From Pseudomonas frederiksbergensis (GTDB lineage Bacteria; Pseudomonadota; Gammaproteobacteria; Pseudomonadales; Pseudomonadaceae): 64,000 nucleotides of DNA. Position numbers and translations under genes: made by a program. Positions 37,875 to 45,390 of this stretch are shown in pieces (the stretch's first letter is position 1; every line of letters starts with the position of its first letter). Under the pieces are notes generated by a model. That model was not told where the DNA came from. It ran no database searches and saw nothing but the letters and a program-made list of their open reading frames with translations. The stretch covers positions 5,283 through 69,282 of the forward strand of contig NZ_JAAUOE010000001.1 of NCBI RefSeq assembly GCF_017114915.1. The letters run 5' to 3'.

Positions 37875-37981
37875 ATCGTTCCCATGCTCCGCGTGGGAAT
37901 GCAGCCAGGGATGCTCCGCGTCCCAAGAGCGGACGCGGAGCGTCCAGTGAGGCATTCCCACGCGGAGCGTGGGAGCGATCA
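37875..37981. repeat. Long palindromic dispersed repeat, copy B
   Basis: About 107 bp, beginning at the first base after the epimerase TAA: ATCGTTCCCATGC at the left, GCGTGGGAGCGATCA at the right, with the inner GGACGCGGAGCGTCC arm. Its inner part is in the opposite orientation relative to copies A and C (GCAGCCAGGGA on the left, AGTGAGGCATTCC on the right). Confidence 0.9.
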
Positions 37982-37984
37982 ATG

Positions 37985-38013
37985 AAAAAGGCGCCTGTCG
38001 AGGCGCCTTTTTT
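37985..38013. terminator. Bidirectional terminator, epimerase / oprG
   Basis: AAAAAGGCGCC, a 6-nt loop and GGCGCCTTTTTT form a stem with A/T tracts on both sides, between two convergent genes. Confidence 0.9.
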
Positions 38014-38022
38014 GCAGCCGGA

Positions 38023-38721
38023 TTAGAACTTGTAACCCAAACCAACCATGTAGATGAACGGGTCCACATCAACGTCGACCTTGGCCCGGGTGCCCGGCGC
38101 GACGGCGTTGTTTTCCACGGTCGCGGTGGTGTCGATGTCAATGTAGCGCACCTGGGCGTTGATCATCACGTTGTCGGTCAGCATGTAATCGGCACCGACC
38201 TGCCAGGCCAGGCCCCAGGAGTTTTCCGCCTTGAAGTTGCTGAAGCCGTTGGCGGCGGCGTCGCTGCCGACGTGCTCGTCGTAGATCCAGGTGTAGTTGA
38301 TGCCGCCACCGATGTACGGCTGGAACGCCGACTTGGCGTCCAGCGGGTAGTAGACCAGGCTCAGGGTCGGCGGCAGGTGTTTCAGGGTGCCGAGTTTGCC
38401 GTTGGCGGCGCCGAGCGCGGTGCCTTTGAGCTTTACCTCATGCTCGAACGGCGAAGCTGCCAACAGTTCGATCCCCAGGTTGTTGGTGATCATGTAGGCG
38501 AAGTTCAGGCCCAGTTGCGTGTCACTGCTCATGGTGGCCTTGCCACCCAGGTCGGCGCCCCTCAGCGGGCCTTGATCGACCTTGACGCTGGAGCTGTCAG
38601 CTTCAGGGTTGACGGTGATCGCACCGGCCCGAAGGATGATGTCGCCGGCGGTGTGGGCATGGGCGAGCGGGGCTGCGAGCGCGAGGGCGAACAGCGAAGC
38701 GCTGAGCATGGACTTGTGCAT
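38023..38721 (-). CDS. oprG: OmpW-family outer membrane protein OprG
   Basis: An eight-stranded outer-membrane barrel of 232 residues. A signal peptide (MHKSMLSASLFALALAAPLAHA) precedes the mature start HTAGDIILRAG. Alternating strands and the terminal Phe (GLGYKF) fit the family. OprG of P. aeruginosa, encoded at the same place, has been associated with uptake of small hydrophobic molecules and is induced under low oxygen. An ANR-type box lies upstream here. Confidence 0.94.
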   Translation of the reverse strand: MHKSMLSASLFALALAAPLAHAHTAGDIILRAGAITVNPEADSSSVKVDQGPLRGADLGGKATMSSDTQLGLNFAYMITNNLGIELLAASPFEHEVKLKGTALGAANGKLGTLKHLPPTLSLVYYPLDAKSAFQPYIGGGINYTWIYDEHVGSDAAANGFSNFKAENSWGLAWQVGADYMLTDNVMINAQVRYIDIDTTATVENNAVAPGTRAKVDVDVDPFIYMVGLGYKF

Positions 38722-38758
38722 GAGGGCTCCAAAGGACGTTAAAAATATTCGATGTCCA

Positions 38759-38800
38759 ATGGTAGGGATCCAACTGATACGGTCTTTTGATTCAGCTCAA
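38759..38800 (-). promoter_or_regulatory. Candidate ANR/FNR-type promoter of oprG
   Basis: On the minus strand TTGAG-CTGA-ATCAA (38787-38800) matches the ANR consensus TTGAT-N4-ATCAA at 9 of 10 positions. A TACCAT -10 box lies at 38759-38764. The box centre is about 41.5 nt from the start site this -10 would give (about 38752), the class II activator distance. oprG in P. aeruginosa is known to respond to ANR. Confidence 0.7.
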
Positions 38801-38862
38801 TGAAACCGTGATGGGCTGAATTTTGCGGAGTTTCTGAGGGTCTTGACGGATAACTGCCGGAT

Positions 38863-39381
38863 TCACTCCGGCAGTTCATACACATAAATCTTGTCCGCCT
38901 CCATCTGATACCCGGCATCGGCCAACTCGCTGGTGGACGCCTTGACCTGCAACGCACCTTCGATCCAGTACGGCTGATACAGCTCATCGAGCTTCACGCC
39001 GACTTCGCTTTTGACGTGCACGATCTGGTTCGACGGCGGAGGCGGTACGTGGATGCAGGCGCCGAAATACGGCACCAGCAGAAAATCGGTGGTGCGGCCT
39101 TCTTCACTGACTTCCAGCGGTACGATGTACCCCGGCAAGCGAATGTTCTGGCCATCGAGGCTTTTCACCACCGGCGCATTTGGCATGTCCTGCTTGGCGG
39201 CCGGGGCCGATTCTGCGGACAACGCGTCGCTCATCTTCGACAGGTCGTGCAGCGGCGTCATGTTCGGCACTTCCGGCGGGGCATCCGGCGGGATCATTTC
39301 CGACCAGGTCAGGTCTTTCGGCTCGGCCGCCCACAGCGGCAGAGCGACCAGCATTAACAGCGCAAGCAGCACGCGGGGCAT
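38863..39381 (-). CDS. DUF3299 secreted protein, last gene of zinc-responsive operon
   Basis: A 172-residue protein with a clear signal peptide (MPRVLLALLMLVALPLWA then AEPKDL). The DUF3299 core includes GYIVPLEVSEEGRTTDFLLVP and GACIHVPPPPSNQIV, with a Cys and His together that could bind metal. I chose 39381, which has GAGG 9 nt upstream; an ATG at 39396 overlapping the permease stop is an alternative. It corresponds to P. aeruginosa PA4066 in a zinc-starvation-induced operon. Function unknown. Confidence 0.82.
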   Translation of the reverse strand: MPRVLLALLMLVALPLWAAEPKDLTWSEMIPPDAPPEVPNMTPLHDLSKMSDALSAESAPAAKQDMPNAPVVKSLDGQNIRLPGYIVPLEVSEEGRTTDFLLVPYFGACIHVPPPPSNQIVHVKSEVGVKLDELYQPYWIEGALQVKASTSELADAGYQMEADKIYVYELPE

Positions 39382-39392
39382 GTTCAACGTCC

Positions 39393-40658
39393 TCATAAGC
39401 GGATCGACAGGCCATCGGCCAAGGATTGGCGATAGGCGCGCCAGGCCGGCACGCTGCCCATCAGCAGCGCGGCGATCAGGATGCCACCGAGCAGCGTCCA
39501 TTCATACTCACTCGGCCAGGCCAGCGGCAGGTATAAGCCGTAATTCGACTGCACGTAACCCTGCGCCACGGCGATGCCCACATACAGCAGTGCCACGCCG
39601 GCAATCACCCCCGACAGTGCCAGGGCAAACGCTTCCAGCACCAGCAAGGTCGCGATGTGCCACGGTCGCGCACCCACCGAGCGCAGAATCGCCATCTCCC
39701 GGCGTCGCTCATTGAGGCTGGTGAGGATCGCCGTGAGCATGCCGATCAACCCGGTCAGCACCACGAACAGCGAGACGACGAACAAAGCTTTTTCCGCCGT
39801 GCTCATCAAACTCCACAACTCCTGCAACGCCACACCCGGCAGGATCGCCAGCATCGGTTCGCCACGGAATTCGTTGATGTCACGTTGCAGCGCGAACGTC
39901 GAAATCTTGCTGTTGAGGCCGAGCATGAACGCGGTGATCGCTTGCGGCGTCAGGTCCATGTTGCGCGCCTGATCAGCGCTGATGCGGCCGTTACCGCGCG
40001 CGGGCACGCCGTTGTGCCAGTCGATGTGGATCGCTTCCATGCCGCCGAGGCTGATGTGCAGCGTGCGGTCCACCGGGGTACCGGTGCGTTTGAGGATGCC
40101 GACCACGGTGAACGGTTTGTCGTCGTGCTTGACCAGGCTGATCGCCGCCACGCCGTGGGCCAGCACCAGTTTGTCGCCGAGTGTGTAGTGCAGCGCATCG
40201 GCCACTTCGGCACCGAGCACCACTTCGAACGGATCGCTGGCGAAGGCGCGGCCGTCAGCCAGTGCCAGGTGCTGTTGATGGCCGTACTGGTAATGCTCGA
40301 AGTACGCCTCGGTGGTGCCCATCACCCGATAACCACGATGGGAATCGCCGAGGGACATCGGGATCGCCCACTTCACTTTCGGGTTGTTGGCGAAGTGCTC
40401 GAAGCTGTCCCAGCGGATGTTGTTAGTGGCGTTGCCGATGCGGAACACCGAATACAGCAGCAGGTTCACCGAGCCGGAGCGCGCGCCGACGATCAGGTCG
40501 GTGCCGCTGATGGTACTGGCGAAACTGGCCTTGGCCTCGGTGCGCACCCGTTCCACCGCCAGCAACAGGCAGACCGACAGGGCGATGGCGAACGCAGTGA
40601 GGATCGCGGTGAAGCGACGGTTAGCCAGGCTGGCCATGGCTAGTCGAAACAAATACAT
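39393..40658 (-). CDS. ABC transporter permease (FtsX/MacB type), zinc-responsive operon
   Basis: A 421-residue inner-membrane protein with one N-terminal membrane helix (about 17-37), a large periplasmic domain (about 45-290) and three C-terminal helices, the FtsX/LolC/MacB topology. GMLTAILTSLNERRREMAILRSVGARPWHI (near 310-340) is the diagnostic coupling region. Such mechanotransmission permeases usually act on lipoproteins or peptides, not on ion uptake. The start at 40658 (MYLFRLAMAS) directly follows the ATPase gene (2-nt gap). Orthologue of P. aeruginosa PA4065. Confidence 0.9.
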   Translation of the reverse strand: MYLFRLAMASLANRRFTAILTAFAIALSVCLLLAVERVRTEAKASFASTISGTDLIVGARSGSVNLLLYSVFRIGNATNNIRWDSFEHFANNPKVKWAIPMSLGDSHRGYRVMGTTEAYFEHYQYGHQQHLALADGRAFASDPFEVVLGAEVADALHYTLGDKLVLAHGVAAISLVKHDDKPFTVVGILKRTGTPVDRTLHISLGGMEAIHIDWHNGVPARGNGRISADQARNMDLTPQAITAFMLGLNSKISTFALQRDINEFRGEPMLAILPGVALQELWSLMSTAEKALFVVSLFVVLTGLIGMLTAILTSLNERRREMAILRSVGARPWHIATLLVLEAFALALSGVIAGVALLYVGIAVAQGYVQSNYGLYLPLAWPSEYEWTLLGGILIAALLMGSVPAWRAYRQSLADGLSIRL

Positions 40659-40659
40659 C

Positions 40660-41370
40660 TCAAACCTCGGACGGGGTAGCGGCGCGATTGAGATCGGCCA
40701 GCGACAGGTGGCGATCGAACAGCGGCGCCAGGCTCTGGTCATGGCTGACGAACAGCAGGCTCGACCCGGCTTCGCGGCATTCGGCGAACAGCAGGCGAAT
40801 GAAGTTCTCGCGGGCGTCGTAGTCCAGGGCCGAGGTCGGTTCGTCGGCGATGACCAGTTCCGGCTGACCGATCAACGCACGCGCGGCGGCGACCCGTTGT
40901 TGCTGGCCGATGGACAACGAATCGGCACGGCGGCCCAGAATGTTTTCATCCTTCAGGCCCAGATGGGCGAGCAGGGTCGCTGCTGCCTGATCAACGCTGC
41001 CGTGGCGCTGTTTCGCCCGTTCGGCGCGCAGCTTGGAGAAGTGGCAGGGCAGTTCGACGTTCTCCCGTACCGATAGAAATGGCAGCAAGTTGAACTGCTG
41101 GAAAATGTAGCCGGTGTGATCGACGCGGAAGTGGTCGCGGGCACCGGCCGATAGTTCGGTCAATTCCTGGCCGAGCAGGCGAATGCTGCCGCGATCAGGC
41201 TTTTGCACGCCGCCGAGCAGGCCGAGCAGGGTGGTCTTGCCGCTGCCGCTGGGCCCCTTGAGGAACAGGGTTTCACCGGGTTCCAGGCGAAACGCCGGAA
41301 TGTCCAGCAGCGGCGGATGACCGGGCCAGCTGAAGCCCAGGTTGGACAGTTCGATGAGTGCTTGGGTCAT
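40660..41370 (-). CDS. ABC transporter ATP-binding protein (LolD/MacB type), zinc-responsive operon
   Basis: A 236-residue ATPase with Walker A GPSGSGKTT near residue 40, Q-loop FQQFNLLPFLSV near 91, signature LSIGQQQRVAAARAL near 150 and Walker B ELVIADEPTSALD near 170. The signature has LSIGQ in place of LSGGQ, a mild variant. It pairs with the adjacent FtsX-like permease. I chose the start at 41370 (MTQALIELSN); an in-frame extension to 41430 reaches toward a REP-type repeat. Orthologue of P. aeruginosa PA4064. Confidence 0.91.
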   Translation of the reverse strand: MTQALIELSNLGFSWPGHPPLLDIPAFRLEPGETLFLKGPSGSGKTTLLGLLGGVQKPDRGSIRLLGQELTELSAGARDHFRVDHTGYIFQQFNLLPFLSVRENVELPCHFSKLRAERAKQRHGSVDQAAATLLAHLGLKDENILGRRADSLSIGQQQRVAAARALIGQPELVIADEPTSALDYDARENFIRLLFAECREAGSSLLFVSHDQSLAPLFDRHLSLADLNRAATPSEV

Positions 41371-41432
41371 GGCGCCGATTTCATGGGTTTTGGGTACTTG
41401 TCTCGACTTCACATTCAACACCACCCCCAACC

Positions 41433-41528
41433 CCTGTAGGAGCGAGGCTTGCCCGCGAAAGCGATCTGACAGTCGACATCACTGTTGAATCTAATGGCCC
41501 CTTCGCGGGCAGGCCTCGCTCCTACGGG
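41433..41528. repeat. Pseudomonas REP pair (GTAGGAGCGAGGCTTGCC type)
   Basis: Inverted arms 41436-41459 and 41502-41525, near-perfect over 24 bp with a 42-nt spacer. It lies inside the zinc-responsive operon, between its first and second genes, and may tune mRNA stability. Confidence 0.88.
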
Positions 41529-41540
41529 ATTGGTGTCGGA

Positions 41541-42143
41541 TCAGAATTTCAGGGCAGCGGCCTTGGCCGTCACTTCAACCCCTTGCTGCCCGCTCGGGCT
41601 GATCAGTTGTACCTGAATCTTCTGGGTGGCCGGGAATGTGTTAAAGAGAGTCGCCAGATCCAGGCTCTTCAGCGCGCCCGGGGCCGAGCAGCTGAATTGG
41701 TAATGGGCGTGGATTTCGCTGTGGTCATGGTGGTGTTCATGACCGTCCTTGGCAGCTTCGTGATCATCTTCGTCATGATCGTCGGCATCCGGCTTGTCAC
41801 CGAACAGCGGGCTTTCCAGTTCCTGGGTCGCGATCACACAACCGGCGGCCTTTGGCAGGTTGAACAGCGCCAGCGGTTTTTCCAGCTGGGCACGGGCGGC
41901 GGTGACTTTGGCCTTGTCGGCATCGGTGGTGGCGGCGTGTTCGAAACCCACCAGATTCATTGCGGGGCTTTCCAGTTCCAGCTCCAGAGTCTGGCCGTCC
42001 AGCGCCGCATTCAGGCGACCGACGCCATGCTCGTGGGCACCGAGGCTGCCGTGTTCAGCGTGATCATGATCATGCTCGACAGCTGCATGGGCGACAGCCA
42101 GCGGCAACAAGGCAAACGGCAAAGCGAACAGCAGACGGCGCAT
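41541..42143 (-). CDS. His-rich periplasmic DUF2796 protein, first gene of zinc-responsive operon
   Basis: A 200-residue protein with a signal peptide (MRRLLFALPFALLPLAVAHA). Two His/Asp-rich clusters, EHDHDHAEHGSLGAHEHG just after cleavage and DDHDEDDHEAAKDGHEHHHDH near residues 125-145, are probable zinc-binding stretches. It matches DUF2796/ZrgA-like proteins and P. aeruginosa PA4063, which is induced by zinc limitation. It is likely a periplasmic zinc scavenger or chaperone supplying a transporter. A strong candidate Zur box lies about 36-50 nt upstream of its ATG. Confidence 0.9.
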   Translation of the reverse strand: MRRLLFALPFALLPLAVAHAAVEHDHDHAEHGSLGAHEHGVGRLNAALDGQTLELELESPAMNLVGFEHAATTDADKAKVTAARAQLEKPLALFNLPKAAGCVIATQELESPLFGDKPDADDHDEDDHEAAKDGHEHHHDHSEIHAHYQFSCSAPGALKSLDLATLFNTFPATQKIQVQLISPSGQQGVEVTAKAAALKF

Positions 42144-42178
42144 GGCGGGTCTCCGGAAAGTAAAGTGAAGAGTTTGTT

Positions 42179-42193
42179 ATGTAATCTTATAAC
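42179..42193 (-). promoter_or_regulatory. Candidate Zur box
   Basis: On the minus strand GTTATAAGATTACAT matches the corresponding part of the enterobacterial Zur operator (GTTATAATATAACAT) at 13 of 15 positions. It lies 36-50 nt upstream of the DUF2796 gene, where the -10 region is expected, so zinc-loaded Zur would block transcription. Confidence 0.7.
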
Positions 42194-42278
42194 GAAAGTG
42201 CCGAGAGTTTGACCGTCTGCTTGGCGTTGCGCAAGACCCATGGGAGCATGCGTGTCAGGTATGGGCAGGAGCAGACTC

Positions 42279-42620
42279 ATGTTGCGAATACGCGGAAGCA
42301 TCGGCGACTGGCCGGTGGATTTGACCCTGGAACTGGATGAGGGCGACTGGGCGCAGCTGGGGGCACAGTTACAGGCTGCCAAGCCCGAGACGAGTGTTGC
42401 GCCCGCCAAGCCGGTGAATCAGGACGAGGCGCTGTGGCAGATCGCCAAAGAACTGCTGCGCAAGGCCGGGCAATTGAGCGGGCCGGATTTGCTGGAGCAA
42501 CTGGAAGGGCTGACCGGCAGCGCAGCAGCGGGCAAGCGCTTGTTGGTGCGCTTGCGCCACTGTGCAGACGTCAAAGTGGTGAGCGGCGGGGATACACCGC
42601 TCTACAGCTGGATCGAGTAA
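42279..42620 (+). CDS. Conserved hypothetical protein
   Basis: A 113-residue protein I do not recognise by function. It begins MLRIRGSIGDWPVDLTLELDEGDW, has an Ala/Pro-rich linker (about residues 35-50) and a helical C-terminal half (DEALWQIAKELLRKAGQLSG). No signal peptide or membrane segment. AGGAG precedes the chosen ATG at spacing 8. It occupies the place of P. aeruginosa PA4062 between the zinc-responsive operon and the thioredoxin gene. Confidence 0.78.
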   Translation: MLRIRGSIGDWPVDLTLELDEGDWAQLGAQLQAAKPETSVAPAKPVNQDEALWQIAKELLRKAGQLSGPDLLEQLEGLTGSAAAGKRLLVRLRHCADVKVVSGGDTPLYSWIE

Positions 42621-42635
42621 GCCGCAAAAAAGAGC

Positions 42636-43508
42636 TTAATAGAGCGCGGCAAACAGCTTGCGACGGTACGTGGTCACTAGCGGGTGATCGTTGCCCAGCA
42701 GCTCGAACACTTGCAGCAAGGTCTTGTGTGGCAAGCCTTCGCTGTAGCTGCGGTTGCGGATGAACAGTTTCAGCAAGGCATCCAGCGCCGCGTCGTATTG
42801 CTGACGGGCCAGTTGCTGGATCGCCAATTGATAGACCGCCTCATCGTCCTGCGGATTTTTCGCCAGACGCGCTTTCAGGTCTGCCGCATCGGGCAAATCC
42901 CTGGCCTGGCCGAGAAACTGGATCTGCGCCTTGGCACCGGCCAGCGCGGCCTTGTGCTCATCGGTCTTGACCGCGTCGAGTACGGTTTGCGCTTCACTCA
43001 GTTCGCCGCGCTCGGTGAGGCAGCGGGCGTAGAGGATCAGGGCCCTGGCATTGGTGTTGTCTTCAGTCAGCAAGACTTTGAGCGTGGCTTCGGCGTCGGC
43101 GAAACGGCCCTCGTCGAACAGCGCCTGAGCCTGTTCAAACGGGTCGGCGGCGGCTGGAGGCGGCATTTGCACGTGGGGTTCGAGCATCGTGCGCACGGCC
43201 GATTCCGGTTGCGCACCGGCAAAACCGTCCACCGGCTGACCGTCCTTGAACAGCACCACGGTCGGCAGGCTGCGAATGCCGAAGCGCGCAACAATATCCT
43301 GCTCGATGTCGCAGTTGACCTTGGCCAGCAGCAACTCGCCCTGATAGCTCTCGGCGATGGTTTGCAGCATCGGCATCAAGGCCTTGCACGGCGCACACCA
43401 TTCGGCCCAGAAATCCACCAGCACCGGTTTGTGGAAGGAGTTCTCGATCACCGACTGGTCGAAATCGGCAGTCGTGGCGTCGAAAATGTACGGCGTTTCC
43501 TGACTCAT
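42636..43508 (-). CDS. cnoX: Thioredoxin-TPR co-chaperone (CnoX/YbbN)
   Basis: A 290-residue protein with an N-terminal thioredoxin domain (residues about 8-115) and a C-terminal TPR region. The active site is WAEWCAPCKAL with Cys38 and Cys41. E. coli CnoX has SxxC instead and is not a disulfide reductase, so this one may keep redox activity. The family protects proteins under hypochlorous-acid stress and passes them to DnaK and GroEL. The start at 43508 (MSQETPYIFD) is chosen; longer frames run into the repeat at 43579. Confidence 0.92.
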   Translation of the reverse strand: MSQETPYIFDATTADFDQSVIENSFHKPVLVDFWAEWCAPCKALMPMLQTIAESYQGELLLAKVNCDIEQDIVARFGIRSLPTVVLFKDGQPVDGFAGAQPESAVRTMLEPHVQMPPPAAADPFEQAQALFDEGRFADAEATLKVLLTEDNTNARALILYARCLTERGELSEAQTVLDAVKTDEHKAALAGAKAQIQFLGQARDLPDAADLKARLAKNPQDDEAVYQLAIQQLARQQYDAALDALLKLFIRNRSYSEGLPHKTLLQVFELLGNDHPLVTTYRRKLFAALY

Positions 43509-43578
43509 GGGGGATCTCGTAAAAGCATGGATGTGGTCACTATAAGGCTTGGTGGGGGGCGGCCGGAAGTCAGAGTAC

Positions 43579-43693
43579 TGATCATTCCCACGCTCTGCGT
43601 GGGAATGCCTCCAGTGACGCTCTGCGTCACGCCATACGAAGGGACGCGGAGCGTCCCGGGCTGCATTCCCACGCTGGAGCGTGGGAACGATCA
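43579..43693. repeat. Long palindromic dispersed repeat, copy C
   Basis: About 115 bp: TGATCATTCCCACGC at the left and GCGTGGGAACGATCA at the right, with inner GTGACGC-TCTGCGTCAC and GGGACGCGGAGCGTCCC hairpins. The right end contains the stop codon (TCA, 43691-43693) of the methyltransferase gene. Confidence 0.9.
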
Positions 43694-44347
43694 TGTCCGG
43701 AGGGCGTGGTAAAGGCTCACATGCCGAAACTCTTCGGGTTCGGCCAGGTCCGGCAAGGTCATCGCCTCCAGCATCTCGATGCGTCGATACAACGGATGGC
43801 GAAAATCGCGCACCCGTGAATCCGCCACCAACGCTTCCCGGCCCCGGCTGAGAAACGCGTCGAGCAACGGCAGGTTCGCCCGGTCGTACAGCACATCGGC
43901 CACCAGAATCAGATCAAACCGATCGGCCTCGGCGAAAAAGTCCGTTGAATAGCTGAGCGGCACATCATTGAGTTCGGCATTCGCCCGACACGCGGCAATC
44001 GCCAGCGGGTCCAGGTCACAGGCCACCACTTCCAGCGCCCCGGCTTTCACCGCCGCAATGCCCGCCACCCCGGAACCGGCGCCGAAGTCCAGCACCCGCT
44101 TACCTTCGACCCAGTGTGGATGCTCGGCGAGATAGCGGGCCACCGCCAGCCCACTGGCCCAGCAGAAACTCCAGTACGGCGGCTCGTGGAGAATCCGCCG
44201 GGTTTCTTCGGGGCTGAAGGCACGGTCCATGTTGTCGCCGTCGATCAGCCAGAGTTTCAGCTCGGTGCCCGGTAACTCGCAGGCTACAAGCTGTGCATCG
44301 CCGAGCAGTTCACCCAACGGCTGTTGCAGGTCTTGCGGGGCTCTCAT
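43691..44347 (-). CDS. SAM-dependent methyltransferase (ETF-beta lysine methyltransferase-like)
   Basis: A 218-residue class I methyltransferase. Motif I is RVLDFGAGSGVAG near residues 84-96, with the acidic ACDLDP loop near 109. PPYWSFCWASGLAVARYL just before motif I, and a DVLYD motif near 150, recall ETF-beta lysine methyltransferases. The substrate is unproven. Its ATG overlaps the stop of the YbaY-like gene by 4 nt, so they are coupled. Its own stop codon lies in the dispersed repeat. Confidence 0.85.
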   Translation of the reverse strand: MRAPQDLQQPLGELLGDAQLVACELPGTELKLWLIDGDNMDRAFSPEETRRILHEPPYWSFCWASGLAVARYLAEHPHWVEGKRVLDFGAGSGVAGIAAVKAGALEVVACDLDPLAIAACRANAELNDVPLSYSTDFFAEADRFDLILVADVLYDRANLPLLDAFLSRGREALVADSRVRDFRHPLYRRIEMLEAMTLPDLAEPEEFRHVSLYHALRT

Positions 44348-44808
44348 GGCGCTTTGACGAATTGCAGCTGACCCAGGGCCTGGGTGGTTGGCTGTGTGAT
44401 GATTTGCGCCGGCAAATGCAGAATCAATTGCCCGGACTGGCTGGCGCGGCCGCGCAGTTCAACGCGAGCGCCGGCTGGGAAGGATTCGGGGTTGAAACGC
44501 AGGCGAAACGGCAACATCTGATTGGTGCCGATCAGGTTGGCACTGGCAAGCAATTGTTGCGGGCGATCCTTGTCGTCGATCACCAGCAGCGCCAGTTCGA
44601 CTTCGGCCCCGGCCGGCACGCCCTGCAGGGTGCCGCTGATTTCACGTTGGTAAGCCGGCAGCGGACCGAGCTCGACAGACGCCTTGGCTTTCTTCTGCGC
44701 CTGTTGCGGTGCCGGGCCGGGCGTCGGTGGCTGGGGCTTGGGCGCATCGCTGCCACAGGCCACCAGCAGGCTGAAAAGACTGAGCAAAACGAGCGGTCGT
44801 AACGGCAT
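44344..44808 (-). CDS. YbaY-family lipoprotein
   Basis: A 154-residue lipoprotein: signal peptide with lipobox LVACG (Cys18) from the ATG at 44808. A Pro/Gln/Lys linker (about 22-45) is followed by the YbaY domain ([27 protein letters not shown] near 55-82). It is presumably at the outer membrane, of unknown function. A longer frame reaching to 44880 is rejected because it buries the signal peptide. Confidence 0.85.
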   Translation of the reverse strand: MPLRPLVLLSLFSLLVACGSDAPKPQPPTPGPAPQQAQKKAKASVELGPLPAYQREISGTLQGVPAGAEVELALLVIDDKDRPQQLLASANLIGTNQMLPFRLRFNPESFPAGARVELRGRASQSGQLILHLPAQIITQPTTQALGQLQFVKAP

Positions 44809-44925
44809 TGGCGGCTCCAGCAAGGTGAAAACAGGTATAGCCCGTCTGTATACCGCAAACCCTATGGCTTGTCTTGCCACGGGGATGCGCTACCATGGCC
44901 CTCCCATTTTTTGTTGCCTGCCACC

Positions 44926-45390
44926 ATGCACTGTCCCTTCTGCGGTGCCAACGACACCAAGGTCATCGACTCGCGTCTGGTCGCCGAGGGCGAACAGGTG
45001 CGCCGCCGGCGTGAATGCCTGGCCTGCGGCGAACGTTTCACGACGTTCGAAACCGCTGAACTGGTGTTGCCGCGCCTGATCAAAACCGACGGCAGTCGCC
45101 AGCCGTTCGACGAAGAAAAACTCCGTGCCGGCATGCAGCGGGCGCTGGAGAAGCGCCCGGTGAGTGTCGAGCGCCTGGAATCGTCGCTGGTGCACATCAA
45201 ACACAAGCTGCGCGCCACCGGCGAACGCGAGGTCAAATCCCTTGTGGTCGGCGAGCTGGTGATGGCCGAACTGAAAAAGCTTGATGAAGTCGCCTATATC
45301 CGCTTCGCTTCGGTGTATCGACGCTTCCAGGACCTCAACGAGTTCCGCGAAGAGATCGATCGCCTCGCCCGTGAACCGGTGAAAGAATGA
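44926..45390 (+). CDS. nrdR: Transcriptional repressor NrdR
   Basis: NrdR represses ribonucleotide reductase genes in response to ATP/dATP. The 154-residue protein has a zinc ribbon ([13 protein letters not shown] ... CLACGERF, four Cys) in residues 1-34 and an ATP-cone domain from about 49. The ATG at 44926 is chosen. TTGTCT and TACCAT at 44869-44896, spaced by 16 nt, may be its promoter. Its stop overlaps ribD by ATGA, so it heads the rib operon. Confidence 0.96.
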   Translation: MHCPFCGANDTKVIDSRLVAEGEQVRRRRECLACGERFTTFETAELVLPRLIKTDGSRQPFDEEKLRAGMQRALEKRPVSVERLESSLVHIKHKLRATGEREVKSLVVGELVMAELKKLDEVAYIRFASVYRRFQDLNEFREEIDRLAREPVKE

